Below, piece after piece: positions 1 to 12,264 of a stretch of DNA of 64,000 bases. The notes below the pieces were generated by a model that ran no database searches, was not told the origin of the DNA, and saw only the letters and a program-made list of their open reading frames with translations. Source of the DNA: Serpula lacrymans var. lacrymans S7.9 (Eukaryota > Basidiomycota > Agaricomycetes > Boletales > Serpulaceae); NCBI RefSeq assembly GCF_000218685.1, contig NW_006763299.1, positions 248,001-312,000 of the forward strand, in the 5' to 3' direction. The position numbers and the translations under genes were made by a program. Each line of letters begins with the position of its first letter. The stretch's first letter is position 1.

Positions 1-99
1 ACTGTATTTATTTAATAAAACAGCTCCATTTTAAGCAGATATACTCACTTTTTCATTTTGTCATTAACCATACGCGTTGTTTCCCATTCGCGTTGCTTT

Positions 100-1534
100 T
101 TAATCGCGCATGCGAGCAGGAATGAACCTGCGCAAAACCACTTCTCTTACCGAGTAATGTGCAAGGCAAGCGGGGGATGATAGTACATCCTCCCGGAGAC
201 GACTCAGAGCGGGTATGGTGACATAAGTCAGGATAAGCGTCTGACAATAATGAATTGCGCGGTTTAAGAAAGCTGAACGGGAAGCGCACCTTCTGAACTT
301 GCGAATTGACACGATTGATGGTGCTCAACCAGGACCAAGAAAACGGAGATGCGTTTTGAAGATCAAATGGTGAATTGGTCTGATCAGCTGGATCTTCGTA
401 TACAGGGCATACAACGATAGCGAACCTTCAAAGGGCATAAATTCATGGCTGGATGAGTATTGACAGTGAGCTGTAACAACATACTCGGCATGATGAAAAA
501 CAGGGCCACGTTTGTACAATAGGTAATCTACACAAAATTTGATGCCGCTCTTCACCACCCAGCCCAAGGAGCGGTAATGGTGATAGACGGCATAGTTGAC
601 CAGGAACGGATTATCGAATCTTCGTTGTGGTGGTGGTATAGATAAAAGCAGGGTAGGAGAGTGAGCGTCCTGGAAGAGCGTCCATACTTGCGCCAGAGTT
701 AATGGTTCGCCCTGTATACGAAAATCAACAGATTACAAGACACGAGAGAATCGCGGCGCCATACCTCTGAATTGCAAACCGTGAGGCAATCTAAAGTCCA
801 AGACAGGAAAAAAGCTTCAGGAAAGGTGAGTTGTAAATGTTCGATGTTCTCTAAGGGTTCTTCAAGTTCTGTATCTCCGTCACCTTCGTCGTCGTCGTCT
901 TGAGTCAACTGAGGTACTTCTTCGAGGGATGTTGATGGTTTCCATGTAGCAGCAGAAGGAATGAGGCGGGTTCCGTCTGGTGCCACTCCTGGGGTAGGTA
1001 CGACGCGACCTTCAGCAAAGGCAGCCTCCGCATCTGCAGCGGCGGCAGCTATGGCCTGTGCACGATCGAGTTTGAACTGCTTGCGCTCCGCCCTACGTTT
1101 TGCAGTGATTTCTTCAGACGTTAATCCTATCCGTTATTTGCATAATAAGTATTGATCAGGAACCAAATGTCACGAGCCAAAGTACCTTTTCCAGCTTGCT
1201 TTCTAGCATTGATCTGTCGAGCTAGCCAACTAGGTTCACTCCGCGATAAGTCGCCCTTGCCGAAAAAACCCCTCTGCCAGAGCAGCATCGACTGTTTCGA
1301 ATCTGATACCCAGACGGAACGAGTGGCGACATCAACGAATCCCTCGCAATGTGGATTGAGTATTTCGTGTATGGGAATGCCAAACAATCCCAATGCTTTG
1401 TAGATAGGTGGCCGTTCCGTAGGGGTGTTGAATATCACTGGAAGAGGGTTTCCATAGATGCGATTGTTTTCGTTGTTACGTGGTCCGCCTTTTCTTCGAC
1501 CTTTGGAACGGTTTGAAGGAGTTATGAGAGACAT
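100..1534 (-). CDS. SEN2: tRNA-splicing endonuclease catalytic subunit SEN2
   Basis: Catalytic subunit that cuts the 5' splice site of intron-containing pre-tRNAs in the heterotetrameric SEN complex. The N-terminus is basic. A short intron with donor GTGACA (near 1185) precedes an acidic linker rich in D and E. The C-terminal nuclease fold is clear: the block [20 protein letters not shown] followed by PVFHHAEY carries the catalytic Tyr and His, and NRVNSQVQK near 305 carries the expected catalytic Lys. That last exon joins through a small intron (donor GTGCGC) to a terminal exon ending in PARMRD and a TAA at 100. The Met at 1534 is preferred, but an in-frame ATG at 1564 would add ten residues. 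It is divergent from the dynein gene with about 165 bp between the starts. Exon joins are by eye; the identity is secure from the nuclease motifs. Confidence 0.9.
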
Positions 1535-1699
1535 TTTGGGTTGAAGCGATATGGCGGATTTCAAGTTGTTAGAGATCAGTCATTTTCCACGGTCACGTAA
1601 CAGTCACTCAGTGGACGCGTTCGTGAACCAGCACCACATTATTGCAGTTTCCTCATTAAAGTCTGTGCTCTACATAATACACACTCTCTGTAATACATC

Positions 1700-4218
1700 A
1701 TGTCGGATAAACGAAGGGCAGAAATCGAGGCGAAAAGGGCCAAACTTGCAGAACTAAGGAAAGCCAGAGCTGACAGACAGCGGGCGGAGACAGAGAGGAG
1801 GCAATCAGACGTGAGTATCCCAACTATCTCCTCTCAGTATCACATTTACGATTCTGAATGCGTGGTTCTCACTTGAGAACAGACGGGAGGTCCTTCCATA
1901 GCTCGCAGAGATGTCGATGATCTGGTCAATGCGTTGGTGGGAGGGCTCAGCAGCACATCAGATGTGACACCTTCATCCTCACTGCCTGGTACACCTCCTC
2001 GCCCTGCCCCAAACACTCTATCCGGATATTCTGCACTGTCAATATCGGGGAGGCTTAGCAGACAAAGTGATGTTGGGTCTGACCGTCCTAGTATCGGTAC
2101 AACGCTCGTTCAGTCTGTTAATTCTGCAACCGACCATGTAATAGAGAGGTGAGAGAAGGCAGAGCCACCTTTTAATCTCATTTTATACATGACTTTGCTA
2201 GGACGATGATTCCTCGATTCGTTCCGGACCTTATAGATGTCGAACAGGAGCTGTATGAACTGCCACAGCGGGTGAGCAATGAATGATTTGTTACCCTATC
2301 TCTCCGTTTGCTATAATATCTTTTATGTCCTTCAGGAGCGCGTGATATACAACAAGGAAGTACAAACCACCGCTGTAGAAACGGAATCACCGACGTTCCG
2401 CGAGGAAGACATCCGACAGCAAATCCAGCGAGACCTCGAAGCAGAGCGGAATGCTCGCGACGACGACCTCGAGGAAGAAAGTATACAACTTGAGAAAGAG
2501 ATCGAACAGGAGATGCGCGGTTAGTCGTGCGCCGTTTTTATCACCAGCGACAGGATTTTCTAAAATTTACACCGTTTTCAGAACTAACGGAAGAGGAAAG
2601 GGCGAGTATTCTCGCCGCGCCCGAGTTCTTGGACTTTGTAGAACAGTCGTCAAAGATTTTACAACGAGCCCTAAATGACGGATATGATTATATCCGTGAT
2701 TACACCATCGGTGCTGACTCTGGGGGGTAAGCTCGTGGCCTATTTTCTGAGTCTACCGCTGATTACTATCTTCAGAGACGATTCAGAGGGGAAACGCGTA
2801 AAACGTGTGTGTGCTTTCTACGATGAGCGTTATGGAAAGAATCGTTCAGTTACAGATGTGGATTGGTCACCTAAAGTAAGAATATCTTCGGACCCGACTG
2901 CACATCCATTAAAACCACTAATCAATTGTAGTACCCGGAGCTTAGCATTGCATCTTATAACAAGAATCCTGCAGCACTTAATGAGCCCGATGGGATTGTT
3001 CTCGTCTGGAATCTTCATCTTCTGGAGAGACCAGAGTTTGTGTTTCACTCTCAGGTCTGTCGTGAATCGTCTTCCCAAGCTGTCGTGCTCACTTGGTTCG
3101 AAAAATATACAGTCTGATGTACTTTCGGTGACTTTTTCTCCCTTCCACTCAAACCTCGTGTTTGGCGGCACATACTCGGGTCAAATTCTGCTTTGGGATA
3201 CCCGTTCAAAGCACTTACCTGTGTTGAAAACTCCCCTCTCCGCTGCTGGCCATACACATCCTGTATATGCAATGCAAATGGTTGGAACACAGAATGCACA
3301 TAATTTGATAACCAGTAGCACAGACGGAACTGTGTGTAGTTGGCTTGTGGATATGCTTGCTCAGCCTCAGGTGAGATTTTTGTCTTCGGTTGCGCTGGGA
3401 ATTTCAAAAGCTGAATTATATTTAGGAAACGCTTGAATTAGTCCATGCCGGCCATAACAAGACGGGAGAAGTGGCAATCACCACGTTAGACTTCCCAGAC
3501 AACGAAACGACTACGTTTTGGGTGGGAACTGAAGAAGGGAACGTGTATCAAGCGAATAGATACGACCGTGCAGGAGCCAAGGCAGGGCTGAATCAGTATG
3601 ATATATACAAAGGCCACTCAGGCCCTGTGATGGGCCTCAACTTCCATCCACTTGTGGGACCAGTGGACTTCTCTGACTTATTTTTGACATCGTCTGTTGA
3701 CTGGACTGTGAAGCTTTGGCGGGCCAAATCACTTGCTAAACCATCTACGACGGCGCACACGATAGCACCTATATATTCATTCGACGAAGCAGATGACTAT
3801 GTGTACGATGTGAAATGGCATCCAGCACATCCCGCCATGTTCGGAACTGTGGATGGATCTGGCAAATTTGATCTGTGGAATCTGAATACGGACACAGAGG
3901 TGAGTTTTTTTAGCCTGGTCGTGGTCATTGTTTTGGTGAGCCCTTGTGACCGTTGTTTTCTTCTAGGTGCCTACGGTGTCGACGAACGTTGGTTCTGGTC
4001 GTGCAATCAACAAGCTAGAATGGGATCGGAAAGATGGCCGGCGTGCGGCACTAGGAGGGAGTGACGGGAAGCTGTACGTTTACGATATTGGAGACATGGG
4101 GATACCAAGGGAGTCGGAATGGACGGACATGCAGAAGGCGGTTGCAGGGATTGTTGGTGGGGGCCAGACGAATGGGGTGGTTGACGGAGAGGCGACGCGG
4201 ATAGTTGCAGGGCGCTGA
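1700..4218 (+). CDS. cytoplasmic dynein 1 intermediate chain (WD40)
   Basis: Non-catalytic dynein subunit that links heavy chains to dynactin and light chains for minus-end transport on microtubules. The first exon (1700-1810) encodes the family-typical charged helix starting MSDKRRAEIEAKRAK, the dynactin p150-binding coiled coil. A Ser/Pro-rich linker follows, then a second coiled coil with KEVQTTAVETESPT (light-chain binding region) and an acidic heptad-like run. The C-terminal half is a WD40 propeller with repeats recognisable at VFGGTYSGQILLWD, SSTDGTVCSWLVD, TSSVDWTVKLWR and GTVDGSGKFDLWN. At least eight short introns are visible, the first at 1811-1882. The stop is TGA at 4216. The start was chosen because the conserved N-terminus begins exactly there. 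It is probably intact. Confidence 0.93.
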
Positions 4219-4467
4219 GAGGAGAGTAGGAGATACATTGCATAATTCTATGAATACATCTACTTTACAAGGAAGGGTTGTCGTAAATGACAGTGAAGAC
4301 ACTATAAGGTGTGATGGGAGCATCAGAAGAGCATCCCGAACGGACGTCCATGTTCGCTGTTGCTGGATATGGATGGAATTAGAGTGGACACGGACAGAAA
4401 TACAGCACCAGCAAGTCCCGTTCCCGCCCCTCCGCAAATATCAAGACGGAACCGGCTTTCACATGGA

Positions 4468-6620
4468 ATGTTGTCACCTGTTATGACTTCCCTCAGTGCT
4501 CTTCGCAATCTCAATATCCTCCCCTCCACCGTCAAATCTCTCCCTCGTACTTTCTTCAGATCATCCTCAGCAACAAAAATGTCCTCCCAGAACCAGTTCA
4601 GACAGGTGCGCATCGCATAACTTGCCTCCCACCCGATGACTTACTGATGGTTATTTCCCGGACATGCTAGCAATCGCACAAGTATGTCGTTCTACCTGCC
4701 ATCGTGACAATCGCACTAACGTGTAGCTGCTTCCGTCCTTGCAAGGCTCTTGGTGTACGTAGGTCCGATCTTGTCACTGCCGTATCCTGCTAATCGGCCA
4801 TCTATAGCATCCCCGGTCCTATTGAAGTCACTGATGAGGTTCGTCGACGAGATACACCTCCTCAGCTAATCTGACACACTCCATAGGTCCTCTACGCCAA
4901 TGCGCACCCTCTCGTCTCCCACATGTCTCTCGATTTCGCAGCCGTATTCGGAGATTGCATTCGCATGACCAGGTAAGGTTCTTAAATTACCACTTGACGT
5001 CGTGTGATACTCACATCACCTATCCAGAGACGTTCTTTACACCAAGTCCGCTCAGCCATTCCTTATCTCAGGGTCAGGTACTCTGGGTTGGGATCAGGTG
5101 ATCTTTTGTTTTCGAATGCTGCTTTAAGGAGCCTAAGCTGATGGCTCTTTGATGACAGGTCTCTGCAAACCTCGTGGAACCGGGTGAAAATGTACTTGTC
5201 CTACACAGCGGTTACTTCGCAGACAGTTTCGCAGACTGGTCCGTCACATCACTCAATTTCCTCGTTTTTGCCCGTTCTAACCCCTTTTGCAATAATCTAG
5301 CTTGGAAACCTACGGAGCAAAAGTCGACCAAGTCAAGGCTGATCTAGGCTCCGTGGTCAGTCCAGCCGAAGTAGAACGCGCGCTCAAGTCCAAAAAATAC
5401 AAAGTCCTCACCGTCACACACGTAGATACATCCACAGGTGAGGCACTTCTCTAACAGCCCTTCACAGCCGCTCAAAAAGCTCACATCAATTCTCACTTTT
5501 ATAGGTGTCCTGTCTGATATCAAAGCAGTGGCCGAGGTGGTCCGAAAAGTCTCACCAGAAACTCTGGTAATCTAATCTGTGCTTGATTGGGTGATTTTCA
5601 AGCTGACCATGATTTGCACAAGATCGTCGTGGATGCCGTCTGCTCTGTTGCCAGCGAAGAAATTCGATTCGACGACTGGGGCATCGACGTCGTTTTGACA
5701 GCTAGCCAGAAAGGCCTCGGCGCTCCTCCCGGTCTCAGCATCGTCGTCGCAAGCGAGAGAGCCATGAAGGTGAGACAATGCCATCCATCGAACAATATAA
5801 AATGAATTCCTAACGATGTCCAGGTGTACGAGACTCGTAAGACGCGTATAACATCATACTATGGCAGCTGGAAGAAGTACGTATTTCACTCGTCCCACCG
5901 CGCTCTTCCCGATCGATCCTCACGTTTTCTTCTAGGTGGTTGCCCATTATGAAAGCATACGAAGCCGGCACTGCAGGCTACTTCGCCACTCCTCCCGTCA
6001 ACCTCATCTACGCGTTCCACGCCTCGTTGTCCCAAATCACAAAGGGCTCTGTGACGCTCGAAGAGCGGTTCAAGCTCCAGAAGGATGCTAGCTCCCGACT
6101 AAAGAAAGCCGCCGAAGCCATGGGATTCAAAGGACTTCCTCTCAGCACTGAGGTCGCAGCCAACGGCATGACAGCTGTGAGCCCTACACATCCTTACATT
6201 TTTTTTGGTGCTTGCAACATGTACTAACTCGCCCTCGCGCGTGTCCTCAAGCTTTATTTCCCAGATGGACTCGAAGCTAGTGACGTGGTGCCTCGTCTGC
6301 TCAAGAAGGACATCGTCGTAGCTGGAGGTTTGCATGCTGCTGTCAAGAGTAAGTCCATCCATCACACGCGCTCGCGTGCCCCCCCTTGGGGTGTTTCATG
6401 GAACTGACGGAACTCCTTTGCAGCGAAGTACTTCCGTATCGGGTACGTTTCGACTCTTCTTCTTATCTTGATGCATTTGATTGGTTCTATCAGGTACTGA
6501 CAACCGTATCACAGGCACATGGGAGTCAGCGCGATCGATGCTCAGCGTGGAGACATTGACAAGATTATCAGTGCCTTGAAGGAGACGCTCGCAGAAGCCA
6601 AGGCGAGCAAGAAGGCATGA
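4468..6620 (+). CDS. alanine-glyoxylate / serine-pyruvate aminotransferase (AGXT type)
   Basis: PLP-dependent class V aminotransferase that moves amino groups from alanine or serine to glyoxylate or pyruvate. Visible signatures are the N-terminal IPGPIEVTDEVLYANAHPLV, the GSGTLGWDQVSANL cofactor loop, VTHVDTSTGV, and the PLP lysine in TASQKGLGAPPGLS. The C-terminal domain ends in KASKKA, so no SKL-type peroxisomal signal is present. About ten introns occur, one leaving a tiny exon of 11 bp (Q-S-H-K) near 4672. The ATG at 4468 gives a presequence of about 37 residues rich in Ser, Arg and Leu with no acidic residues, typical of mitochondrial import; a second in-frame ATG at 4579 would start a shorter form. 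It is convergent with MET5, 273 bp apart. Confidence 0.92.
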
Positions 6621-6893
6621 AAGGAAGACAAAGTCATCTATCATCGATACCGTAGTCACATTCACATACTTTTTTTTTGTAACTTTCTTAATACGGACGA
6701 CAATACAGCTGAAAGGGAAGAGAAGAGAAGTCATATCAATTTTTTTTTTCGTGTCTGTTTGAAATAATGGATAATGGTGCCAGTGTCTATTGTTTGTAAA
6801 AAAGAAGAAAAAAGAAACATGTAAGGTACCCCAAAGTGTCTCGCATACAATGAACGCCACATAAGAAGAAAAAATCAAGTCGGTGTGGTTTCG

Positions 6894-9800
6894 TTATGAT
6901 ACAGTATTCTCGCGGTACTCGCCCTCGCCTCCCATACCCTCATACCATTCTTTGCCAGACGTCGTTGGCGCGATGTATCCAGCCCTGATCACGAAATCTC
7001 CAAAGTGCTCACCGTCCTGACGCTCAAGAGCATATCGTTTAATCATCGGCCCAAGGATAGCAAGCATTTCAGGCTCAGACACATTTTCTGTTAAAAATAG
7101 CCAGTTTCAGTTGATGCTGGCAACCAAAGTAAACGCAAGGTGGAAGAAATTACCCCGATAGATTTTGTTGAGACGTTGGCCGTAGTAGCCACCGCCGAGC
7201 AGCATGGAGTAGGTTCCAGGCGATTTACCAACAAAAGCAACCTCTGTCATACGTCGATGAGCAAATGCATGTAAGAAATTGGACTTAGACGTGAAAATCG
7301 TACCAGCAACATATGGTCGTGCACATCCATTAGGACAGCCAGTCATACGCATCACTATTGAATCATTACGCAGTCCATTTTCTTCACACATCTTTTCGAC
7401 CTTGTCTATCAAGATGGGCAAGTACTAGAAAACAGATCGAATCAGCCTAATAACACGAGTGCATAACCATTTCCACGAACCCGCTCGGATTCAGCCATGG
7501 CAAGACCTACATTCGCAATGCCCATCAATTATGAAATCAAGAAGGGGAGTCATAGCGCAAGGGAGCTTACCACATGTCGGGAACGACACACACGCAGACG
7601 ACGATAAACGAAGACCCGTATAATTCAGATTATCTAGCTTGTACTCCGATAGCAAACTTTTGATCTGAGGAAGGTCTGCCGACGCTATATCAGCGATGAC
7701 GAGATGCTGGTTTGCAGTCAATCGGAATGTCCCCTTGTGTATCTTCGCAACGGCGCGAAGACCAGTTTTGAAGTCACGACCTGGCTCATCTTGAATGCGG
7801 CCATTTTCGATGAAGAGCATGAAGTGGTGCTTTCCATTCTGACCCGTGCTCCAACCGAAGTCGTCGATGTTTCGGTCAAAGGTGTATGGGCGTGCAGGGG
7901 GTAGGGAGTAGCCTAGAAGACGCTCTACCTCGGATTTGAACACGTCCAAGCCCATTCTGTCAATCGTGTATTTCAAACGGGCGTTCTACAGAACAGTCAG
8001 CACATGAAAGGTATATAGCAATTCTTAATTTAGTCACCTTACGCCTAGAAACGCAGGGGTTGCAATGAGTTACTAGAGCACCGTTTGACAAACATGATAG
8101 ACTTACTCAGTTCTGTTACCATTGTCTCTCTGGACAAGCATGACTTTCTCTGCAACAAGAGGGCCCTGTTCAACAGTACAGAAACCGATGACATCGCCTA
8201 CACGAGGATAGGTCTTTTTGTTGCCATGTGTGACACCCATACCTCCTCCGATCGTGACATTGAAGCCAGCAAGTTCACCAAACTTGTCTACGATGGCAAT
8301 GAAACCCAGGTCATTGGCAAATACATCGACGTCGTTGGTAGGAGGAACGGCGACTGCGATTTTGAACTAGAGAATCATTAAGTCAACGAAAGAGTCATAT
8401 AAGATGATAAACAAGGTCGACACACTTTACGAGGAAGATAGAATTCTCCATAGAGAGGCTCGAAATCCTTGACAGCCTCGCCAGCAACCATCTTCTTATC
8501 AAGCCAGATTTCGTGGTAGGCCGTAGTGCGTGGAAGCAGATGGGTGCTCACATCCTGCGAGAATTGGTAGACTTGGGCATGAAGTTTCGATAACGAAGGA
8601 ATCGCCGAGCAAATCACGTTTCTACAAACACCATGTAAGTATTATAGGATCCACAACGACAGAAACAAATCATACCGGTTAACGTCACCACACGCGGCCA
8701 GGGTGTCCAGCAGCGCTCTGTTGATAGCCTGGATGGAAGGCTTTAGGTGTTTCTTAATGACACCGTGGAACTGGAAGGTCTGGCGAGTCGTAATCTTAAA
8801 CGTCCCACATCCATGTTCGTCCGCAATCTGATCCATCTCCAACCACTGGTCAGGCTTACAAACTCCTCCCGGCATACGCACACGAATCATGAAACTATAA
8901 GCTGGCTCGACCCCCTGCGCCTGTCGCTCGTCACGGATATCACGATCGTCCTGCTGGTAGATACCATGGAACTTTGTCAGCTGGGTGTCGCTGGCTGCTA
9001 GTGCGCCGGTGGTAGTGTCCTCGAGGCCTTCGACAATCGTACCTCGCAAGAACCCAGATGCAGCTTTGATATGCTCGTTGGTGATAGGCTCAGGTTCGGC
9101 TTCCTGGACCTCGATCGAGTCGACACCTAAGGCTTTCCAGACTAGGGGCTCCCAGACCTTATACCCAGTCTCGGGGCCATCTGCATCTTGATCGTCACCG
9201 AGACCGAGGTCACCGAAGCGTTCGCCTCCCAGCTGCTCCAGACGAGCACTAAGATCCTTTCCAGGCTTGTTGTAATAGTGAGCGTCCTCCGGTCGAGGCC
9301 AGTAGTGACTGTCGCCCATGCCGAAAACGGAGTAACGAAGCTTGGAGAAAGGCCGTTCGCCTCGACCGGCGGCTGCGTTGATCGCCTTGAAGAACGTTCT
9401 ACCATTCTGCGGAGGCTCTCCTTGTCCAGCAACAGATGTGACAAAGGCGACGAACTCTTCCTGAGCAAGACTGTCCAGAGACATCGAATCTATCGTAGCC
9501 ACAGTCGTCGTCAACCCCCTCGCCTTGCCCCGATTTGCGAGCCTCTTTGCGAACTTCTCTGCCGTACCGCCATCCGAGGCATACAAAACCAACAACGGGG
9601 GTGCATCCAACGCTGTCAGGAGATCGTCGTATGTCTGTTGTGCGCGACGTCTTCTGGCCTCTTTCACGTTTTCGCCTAGACTGCTGACAATGTCAGTTGC
9701 GAGCTGAGGTTTGGATCGGACGAGCTGCGACAGGTGGTTTTGGCGGTCAAGGAATTGCTGCAGATCATTCTTAACCGCGTCCGAGTCTAGGGTAAATGGC

Positions 9801-11725
9801 TCTTTGCCTTGCTGCTCCTTCACGGGATCCCATCGGTACAGCGGCCAATAGCCAGCATCAACGGCGAGTTTGGTCTCCTTCAGTACATCCAAAGCTGACG
9901 AATCTTCAGTCTGATATGGAAGATACGCCAGGACAACACTAGGGCCCTTGTGTCTGTCAGCCTCCACGAGGGACTGCAACACCTGAGAGTACGACGAGTA
10001 GACAGCGATACTCGCAACGTAAACGTCTCCGTGGTTCATAGCATACAGCCCAACGTCCTGCTTGCGGCGATGCGGGTCACCAGAGTTGCGTAACGAGTAT
10101 GGAAGAGTGTCGAGTATCAGGATATTGATGTCGAGGCCAGAGGCAATGGCGTGGTGCAGCCCTGACGAACCAAGGTCATAAGACCAAGCATCTGAGCCAA
10201 TGATCCATCTAGAGGGCGCAGGGAACTGGTTGCGCAGCGCGAGAATGCGGTCGGCGGCTGGGATGAATGATTTGGACGATTCCAGTGCTGAGATGATCTG
10301 CTTGCCCAGCTCCCGACTTTTCGTACCATGATCCTTAGCGAGCAGCCACCCACTGAGAAGTTTGTGAAGCTCCTCGTCAATGTCCTTCGATTCCATTAGC
10401 TTTTGGACAGCGCGAACGAGCTCGGAACGCTGATCCACCTGCCCACGAACCCGACCCAATGCATATTCCGGACTGGTCGCTATCGCACCTTGTTGAGGGA
10501 CTAGGGAAGGTGAGTTAGAGACTTCCAACCTCTCTCCAAATAGATGTGCCAATATCTTTGTGTAAGAAGCTTCGTGTTTCGGGACGTGAGGGGTTTCAAG
10601 CGAAGGTTGTGGGGCGGCGACAGCAGCTTCACCCAAGTGCAGAGGAGTAGACGATGGCTGCGATGATGCTGTTTGTATTAATTTCAACACGTTGACGGGA
10701 GTGAACTGGCTGGGCTCATTGAAGTATGCTTCCTGGATCTGCGGACATTGCCCAGATTCGCGCTGATGTATGGCACCCACGATATCGAGATAGAGAGGTG
10801 TCCATTTCGTATTCCAGCGATGGAGCTGTTCCAGGACGATTATTTGGGTTACGGACGTCGGGATGGCTTCAAGTATGCGAGATGGGGATAGGGGAGTGAG
10901 CAAGCCAACCGAAACGAAAGATACCCCATCGAGATGGAGAGAATCAGGAACGTTTCCGAGAGTGAATATGACAGTGTGTGGTTCACTGGACCCGAGCTTT
11001 GTAATGGGCTGCACAGTGCGTCGGACAGTGTTGACAGTGGTGAGAGCTGCCGACTCGTATGTCTTGAGTAGGTTCAGCGCTGTCGCTTCACTGGAAGCAG
11101 ATGGGTCTGGAGAGTGGTAGCCATTTGAACCATTAGCATGACCATTCCCGTTCGCAGCTACACCATTCCCGTTCGAATGGCCGTTCGTGGTCGACGGTTT
11201 GCCAGCGAGAAGGAATGGCTGAACATGGTCCTCAGCGATTTCATCCACAACATCGTCCGCACCACCCTCGTAAAAGACATGAACCACAGCCTGTTTCTCA
11301 GTCCGTGCCAGACGTGAAGCCAGGAGTGCATTGTCGTGAGCTTGTTGGGCATTATAGGAGATGATGAAGAAGGGAACGGCTGAGCGGAGCAAGAGCACGT
11401 CGGAGAGGTCGTTTTTAACGGAGAGATGAAGGACGAGTGGTAGGGAAGCTAGTTCTGCGGCATGGAGAACGAGTCTTATGACAGTCTGGGACACCGACGG
11501 TGCTGCAAAAGAAAGAAGGCTGCCCGAGTTATTTCGCAAAAGCGTAGAGCCGGGATCGGCTCCAGACGGGACAGCAATAACAGTAGGTCGTCGCTCAGAC
11601 TTTGTAGATAGAGAAGTGAATTGAGATGGGAATGGGGAGGGTGCTGAGAGCGTGGGCTGTGAATATACAAGCGTGTCGGAAGACAGAAAGGCTATACGGG
11701 CCACTGCAGAGGTGGCCGTCGACAT
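6894..11725 (-). CDS. MET5: sulfite reductase (NADPH) hemoprotein beta component
   Basis: Large beta subunit that reduces sulfite to sulfide in cysteine and methionine synthesis. The long first exon of about 1000 codons shows the fungal architecture: a pyruvate-ferredoxin-oxidoreductase-like N-terminus, a flavodoxin-like domain ([18 protein letters not shown] to [15 protein letters not shown]) and then the sulfite/nitrite reductase half ([30 protein letters not shown]). Siroheme and 4Fe-4S cysteines are visible in [12 protein letters not shown] and in [11 protein letters not shown]. Six or so introns follow, and the last exon ends [10 protein letters not shown]. The start ATG at 11725 opens [20 protein letters not shown]. 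Length and domain order match the family; no break is seen. It was annotated from domains rather than an alignment. Confidence 0.93.
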
Positions 11726-12264
11726 TGTGTGATTCTGGGAGAGAACGATGAGCTCGCTGGTGAGTGGGACGGAAGAGAAATGGATACAGACCTGCTGTGA
11801 GAGCGTTTGGAGCAGAGAAAAGATGAGGCATTTTTGAGCCGGATTGAAAAAGCCTTATACGCATTGCTAGAAAGCACATCATCCATTTGCCATTTGTTTG
11901 GCCGACTCGAATTCCGAATTCGCTTGCTGCATTTATCATCAGCCCATCTGACCACCCTGTCCTCCACCAGACCACCACACGCTCACCCCACACACCCCCA
12001 CACACCTCACAGCGAGCTCAGTGGTCATCAAGTGTGTTTATCAGATTATATTGCCCGTAAGGAATGAAATATATAACAGGCGTAGCACTGCGATCGCTGC
12101 CTACGGCGTCTATTTTCTGACATAAAGCTACGGCTCCTTCGGGCTTGTTCCTGCACCGGTTTGTGGCGATTCGTCGAGACGGAACGGATGTCAGTCCATC
12201 TTCTCAGCACTCCCCCAAATCCATATCTCTCTCTCCCAGTCCCTATTCCTCCCGGACCTTCTCC
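11726..12264. other. intergenic region between MET5 start and ERG7 stop
   Basis: This 539-bp stretch holds the MET5 promoter and the ERG7 3' region, since both genes run leftward. It includes a C-rich run of CACACCC-like repeats around 11970-12010. No further gene was seen. Confidence 0.6.

Noticed and set aside
8747..9679. Plus-strand ORFs over the MET5 region
   Set aside because: They lie antisense to a clearly coding exon and have no recognisable motifs.
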